This document shows positions 34,921 through 36,989 of a stretch of 36,989 bases of DNA, piece by piece. The translations under genes were made by a program, and so were the position numbers. The notes beneath the pieces were generated by a model. The model made no database searches, was not told where the DNA came from, and was given only the letters and a program-made list of their open reading frames with translations. This DNA comes from Acidobacteriota bacterium (lineage in GTDB: Bacteria > Acidobacteriota > Thermoanaerobaculia > UBA5066): positions 1 to 36,989 of the forward strand of contig JARXKK010000018.1 in NCBI GenBank assembly GCA_030278895.1. Direction: 5' to 3'. Position 1 is the first letter of the stretch. Every line of letters starts with the position of its first letter.

Positions 34921-35945
34921 GAGAGGCCCTCCGTCTCCGGATGGCCGAACACCCGGTTCATGTTCTGCACGGCCTGGGACGCCGCGCCCTTCAGAAGGTT
35001 GTCGATGACCGAAACGAGGACGCCGCGCCCGCCCGGGAGGAGCGCGAAGCCGATGTCGGCGCGGGGCGTCCCGACGACGTCGCGCAGTTCGGGCAGCTCG
35101 CCTGCCGGCCGCACGCGGACGAACGGCTGGCCGTCGTAGCGCGCGAAGGCGGCCGCGACGTCCGCGGCGCCGACGCCCGCGCGAAACGTGACGTGCAGCG
35201 TCGTGAGAATTCCGCGCACGACGGGGAGCAGATGCGGCACGAAGACGAACGGGGCCTCGTGAGACAGGCCGAGCTCCTGCCGCATCTCGGGTTCGTGCCG
35301 GTGGACGCCGACGCCGTAGGCTTTGAAGTTGCCGTCGAGCTCCGAGAAGGAGTACGCGACGTCGCTCTTCTTCCCCGCCCCCGACACACCGCTCTTGCTG
35401 TCGCAGACGACCGCTTCGCCCGGCGCGAGGAGAGCTAGCAGGGGTTTGAGCGCGAGGAGCACCGACGTCGGGTAGCACCCGGGGTTCGCGACGAGCCGGG
35501 CACCGGCGAGCTCCTCGCCGCACCACTCCGTGAGGCCGTAGACCGCCTCGGCGAGGAGGCCCGGCGCCGGATGCTCGAACCCGTACCACTTCGGATAGTC
35601 GGCCGCGTCCCGGAGGCGGAACGCCCCCGAGATGTCGATGACCTTCGCGCCCGAGTCGAGAATCTTCGGCGCGACTTCGGCCGACGTTTCGTTCGGCGTC
35701 GCGAGGAAGACGACGTCGGGCCGGCTCGCGTCGAGGCGCCCCTGGGAGAACGGCTCGGCGTCCGGGCCGGCCGCCCTACCGAGGAGCGGGTGCAGACGCG
35801 CGAACGGAACCGGCCGCACGTCCTTCTTCCCGGAGGAGAACACGGACACGATCTCGGCGTGGGAATGTCGCGCGAGCAGGACGCACAGCTCCGCTCCCGA
35901 GTACCCCGTGGCGCCGAGGATCGCGGCCCTCGTCTTTCGCTCCAT
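34917..35945 (-). CDS. argC: N-acetyl-gamma-glutamyl-phosphate reductase ArgC
   Basis: ArgC reduces acetylglutamyl phosphate to the semialdehyde with NADPH. The 342-residue protein has the nucleotide-binding ILGATGYSGAEL, FLATPNETSAEVAP, the active-site cysteine in ANPGCYPTS, and the catalytic His region VGVHRHEPEM. The ATG at 35945 lies 11 bases after the argR stop, with an A-rich GGGAAAAAG stretch before it. It is the first enzyme gene of the operon and probably co-transcribed with argR. Confidence 0.95.
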   Translation of the reverse strand: MERKTRAAILGATGYSGAELCVLLARHSHAEIVSVFSSGKKDVRPVPFARLHPLLGRAAGPDAEPFSQGRLDASRPDVVFLATPNETSAEVAPKILDSGAKVIDISGAFRLRDAADYPKWYGFEHPAPGLLAEAVYGLTEWCGEELAGARLVANPGCYPTSVLLALKPLLALLAPGEAVVCDSKSGVSGAGKKSDVAYSFSELDGNFKAYGVGVHRHEPEMRQELGLSHEAPFVFVPHLLPVVRGILTTLHVTFRAGVGAADVAAAFARYDGQPFVRVRPAGELPELRDVVGTPRADIGFALLPGGRGVLVSVIDNLLKGAASQAVQNMNRVFGHPETEGLS

Positions 35946-35956
35946 CTTTTTCCCGT

Positions 35957-36454
35957 TCAACCGCGCCCCCGGCGGGCGCGTCCCGCGGCGAGGCCCGGCT
36001 CGAGGCGGCGCGCCAGACGGTTTGCGGCCGCGATCGTGGCCGCCGCGAGGAAGATCGTGTCGTCCCCGGCGATCGTCCCGACGACCCCTTCGAGCGCAGC
36101 CTCGTCCAGGGCGCGTGCCACGGGATGGGCGGCCGCCGGCGGCGTCTTGACGACGACGAGATTGCCCGCCGCCCGCACGCCCAGAACCCACTCGCGGAGC
36201 GCGCGCTCGAGGCGCTCCTCGGAGCGGGCCCGAAGCTCGCCTTCGGTCGTCGACTCCTCGCCCGGGACCACGTACCCGCCGGAGGTCTTCGCGAGGCCGA
36301 GGTCCTTGAGGTCCCTCGAGAGCGTGGGCTGCGCCACGTCGATGCCGCGGCGCGCGAGGCGATGCTGCAGCTCCTCCTGCGAGTGCACCGCGCCGTCGCG
36401 TATGAGCTTGAGGATCTCGTCGCGGCGCCGGAGCGCCGTCGCATGACTATTCAC
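35957..36454 (-). CDS. argR: Arginine repressor ArgR
   Basis: ArgR is a hexameric regulator that binds DNA when arginine is bound. The 165-residue protein has the winged helix (residues 10-60) with the Ser-Arg DNA-reading motif in AQPTLSRDLKDLGL (S46, R47) and the C-terminal oligomer/arginine domain with GTIAGDDTIF carrying the Asp pair that contacts arginine. A short Arg-rich tail follows. The GTG at 36454 is the start; no Shine-Dalgarno sequence is present and the -10 box is 7 bases away, so the mRNA is probably leaderless. Leading the arg operon, it likely controls itself and the six enzyme genes through the palindrome over its promoter. Confidence 0.93.
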   Translation of the reverse strand: MNSHATALRRRDEILKLIRDGAVHSQEELQHRLARRGIDVAQPTLSRDLKDLGLAKTSGGYVVPGEESTTEGELRARSEERLERALREWVLGVRAAGNLVVVKTPPAAAHPVARALDEAALEGVVGTIAGDDTIFLAAATIAAANRLARRLEPGLAAGRARRGRG

Positions 36455-36469
36455 GTTTGTGAATATTCA
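36449..36469. promoter_or_regulatory. ArgR operator (ARG-box-like) over argR promoter and start
   Basis: ATTCACGTTTGTGAAT (36449-36464) has two perfect 6-base arms around GTTT. It runs into TGAATATTCA (36460-36469), itself a perfect 10-base palindrome, and a related TGACTATTCA lies at 36444-36453. TGAAT/ATTCA half-sites match the known ArgR box. The site covers the -10 box, expected start point and start codon, the classic place for autorepression. Confidence 0.65.
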
Positions 36470-36490
36470 TTCATTTGCTCCGCGCGTCAA
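36462..36490 (-). promoter_or_regulatory. Promoter of the arg operon
   Basis: On the minus strand TTGACG (36490-36485), a 17-base spacer and AATATT (36467-36462) fit a housekeeping promoter. The -10 box lies 7 bases before the argR GTG and within the palindromes. Confidence 0.6.
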
Positions 36491-36539
36491 GCATTTTCTT
36501 TTCGTGACGCAGGGCACGCGGCGGGAGGTCGCGGAGGAC

Positions 36540-36545
36540 TAGAAT
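36540..36545 (+). promoter_or_regulatory. Possible -10 box of the sigma factor gene
   Basis: TAGAAT lies 6 bases before the ATG of a short leader frame at 36552. No -35 box is evident 17 bases upstream. The expected start point is at or beside that ATG. Confidence 0.35.
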
Positions 36546-36551
36546 TCACGC

Positions 36552-36584
36552 ATGGGGCACGCTTACCGACGGACCTCTCCGTGA
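36552..36584 (+). CDS. Possible 10-codon leader peptide
   Basis: ATG at 36552 opens a 10-codon frame (MGHAYRRTSP) whose TGA overlaps the ATG of the sigma factor gene (TGATG). With the -10 box just upstream it could be a leaderless leader frame that couples translation to the sigma gene. A chance frame is equally possible; the peptide has no recognisable feature. Confidence 0.25.
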   Translation: MGHAYRRTSP

Positions 36585-36989
36585 TGAGTCCGACCCGCTC
36601 TTCCGAGTTCGAGGCCGAGATCGGGCGGTTGCCGGAGAAGTTGCGCCGCTTCTTCCTGTCCCGGGGCGTGCGCACCGAGGACGACGCGAGAGACCTCGCG
36701 CAGGAAACGCTTCTGCGCGTCCTTCAGAGGCTCTCACGGGGCGAGCTTCTCGATTCGCCGGAGGCGTTTTCGCTCGGGGTGGCCAAGAACGTCTTCTTCG
36801 AATACTGCCGCCGGGTGGCGAAAGCCCATGCTCACGACGGCCTTTCGGGCGCGGTCGATCTCGCCGGAGGCGAAGATCCCCTGACCGAGGCGCTCGCCTC
36901 GAGTCAGGCCATTCGATTCCGGCGGGCGCTCGATCTCCTGCCCGAGCGCATGAAGAGCCTCCTCCTCAAGCGGTTCGTGGAGGAGGTGC
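36584..36989 (+). CDS. ECF-type sigma-70 factor (3' end outside window)
   Basis: 135 residues are visible before the window ends. The region RTEDDARDLAQETLLRVLQRL matches sigma region 2.1-2.2 and AFSLGVAKNVFFEYCRRVAK matches 2.3-2.4; ALDLLPERMKSLLLKRFVEE begins region 4. No sigma region 1 or 3 is present, so it is of the ECF (group 4) type, which directs RNA polymerase to a small regulon. The start is the ATG at 36584 or the GTG directly before it at 36581; neither has a Shine-Dalgarno sequence. It diverges from argR. No anti-sigma gene can be judged because the window ends. Confidence 0.82.
   Translation, partial: MSPTRSSEFEAEIGRLPEKLRRFFLSRGVRTEDDARDLAQETLLRVLQRLSRGELLDSPEAFSLGVAKNVFFEYCRRVAKAHAHDGLSGAVDLAGGEDPLTEALASSQAIRFRRALDLLPERMKSLLLKRFVEEV

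Overview
This is a very GC-rich, densely packed bacterial chromosome segment with about 33 genes. No tRNA, rRNA, CRISPR array, insertion sequence or phage gene was recognised. The gene mix (type IV pilus PilT, DUF4340/GldG/GldF/GldA export operon, Ycf46-like AAA protein, GatCA, ArgJ-type arginine operon) and the frequent GTG/TTG starts fit a Gram-negative-type heterotroph. Acidobacteriota, perhaps Thermoanaerobaculia-like, is my best guess. It is an inference from content and composition, not a database match.

Layout: (1) 1-3.8 kb holds lipoate synthesis: lipB (cut by the left edge), a HEAT-like protein, a membrane protein, lipA, a one-cluster ferredoxin and a stand-alone LON-domain protein. 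(2) 3.8-6.8 kb holds a Ycf46-like AAA ATPase and, divergent from it, a ~500-residue pentapeptide-repeat protein. (3) 6.8-11.5 kb, minus strand, is a coupled ABC export operon: gldA-like ATPase, gldF-like permease, gldG-like protein, DUF4340 protein. (4) 11.6-16.2 kb, plus strand, is a tightly coupled cassette: EamA transporter, asparagine-synthetase-like enzyme with a broken glutaminase half, radical SAM enzyme, and halogenase-like flavoprotein. I cannot assign it to a known pathway, and it is the best candidate here for an undescribed system. (5) 16.1-19.7 kb, minus strand, is gatC-gatA-amidase. (6) 19.8-24.5 kb, plus strand, holds a degenerate sensor kinase, a poly(A) polymerase/CCA-type nucleotidyltransferase and a PilT with a coiled-coil tail. 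(7) 24.5-27.75 kb, minus strand, is lexA, an alpha/beta hydrolase and an M61 peptidase. (8) 27.9-29.1 kb, plus strand, holds a small membrane protein and a lipoprotein ending in a clear intrinsic terminator. (9) 29.1-36.45 kb, minus strand, is the arginine operon argR-C-B-D-G-H-J, with an operator-like palindrome over the argR promoter. (10) The right edge holds the start of an ECF sigma factor.

Neighbouring genes in operons are joined by GTGA, TTGA or ATGA stop-start overlaps or gaps of a few bases. Convergent operons meet with gaps of 4 bases or with overlaps; only one convergent junction has a visible terminator. Several genes without a Shine-Dalgarno sequence have a TANNNT-like -10 box 6-9 bases before the start codon, suggesting leaderless mRNAs. 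The arginine operon encodes the acetylated-intermediate cycle (ArgC, B, D, J) plus ArgG and ArgH, but ornithine carbamoyltransferase (ArgF) is missing from the window. No stretch above 300 bases lacks a gene; the longest gap is the AT-rich lexA upstream region (~166 bases).
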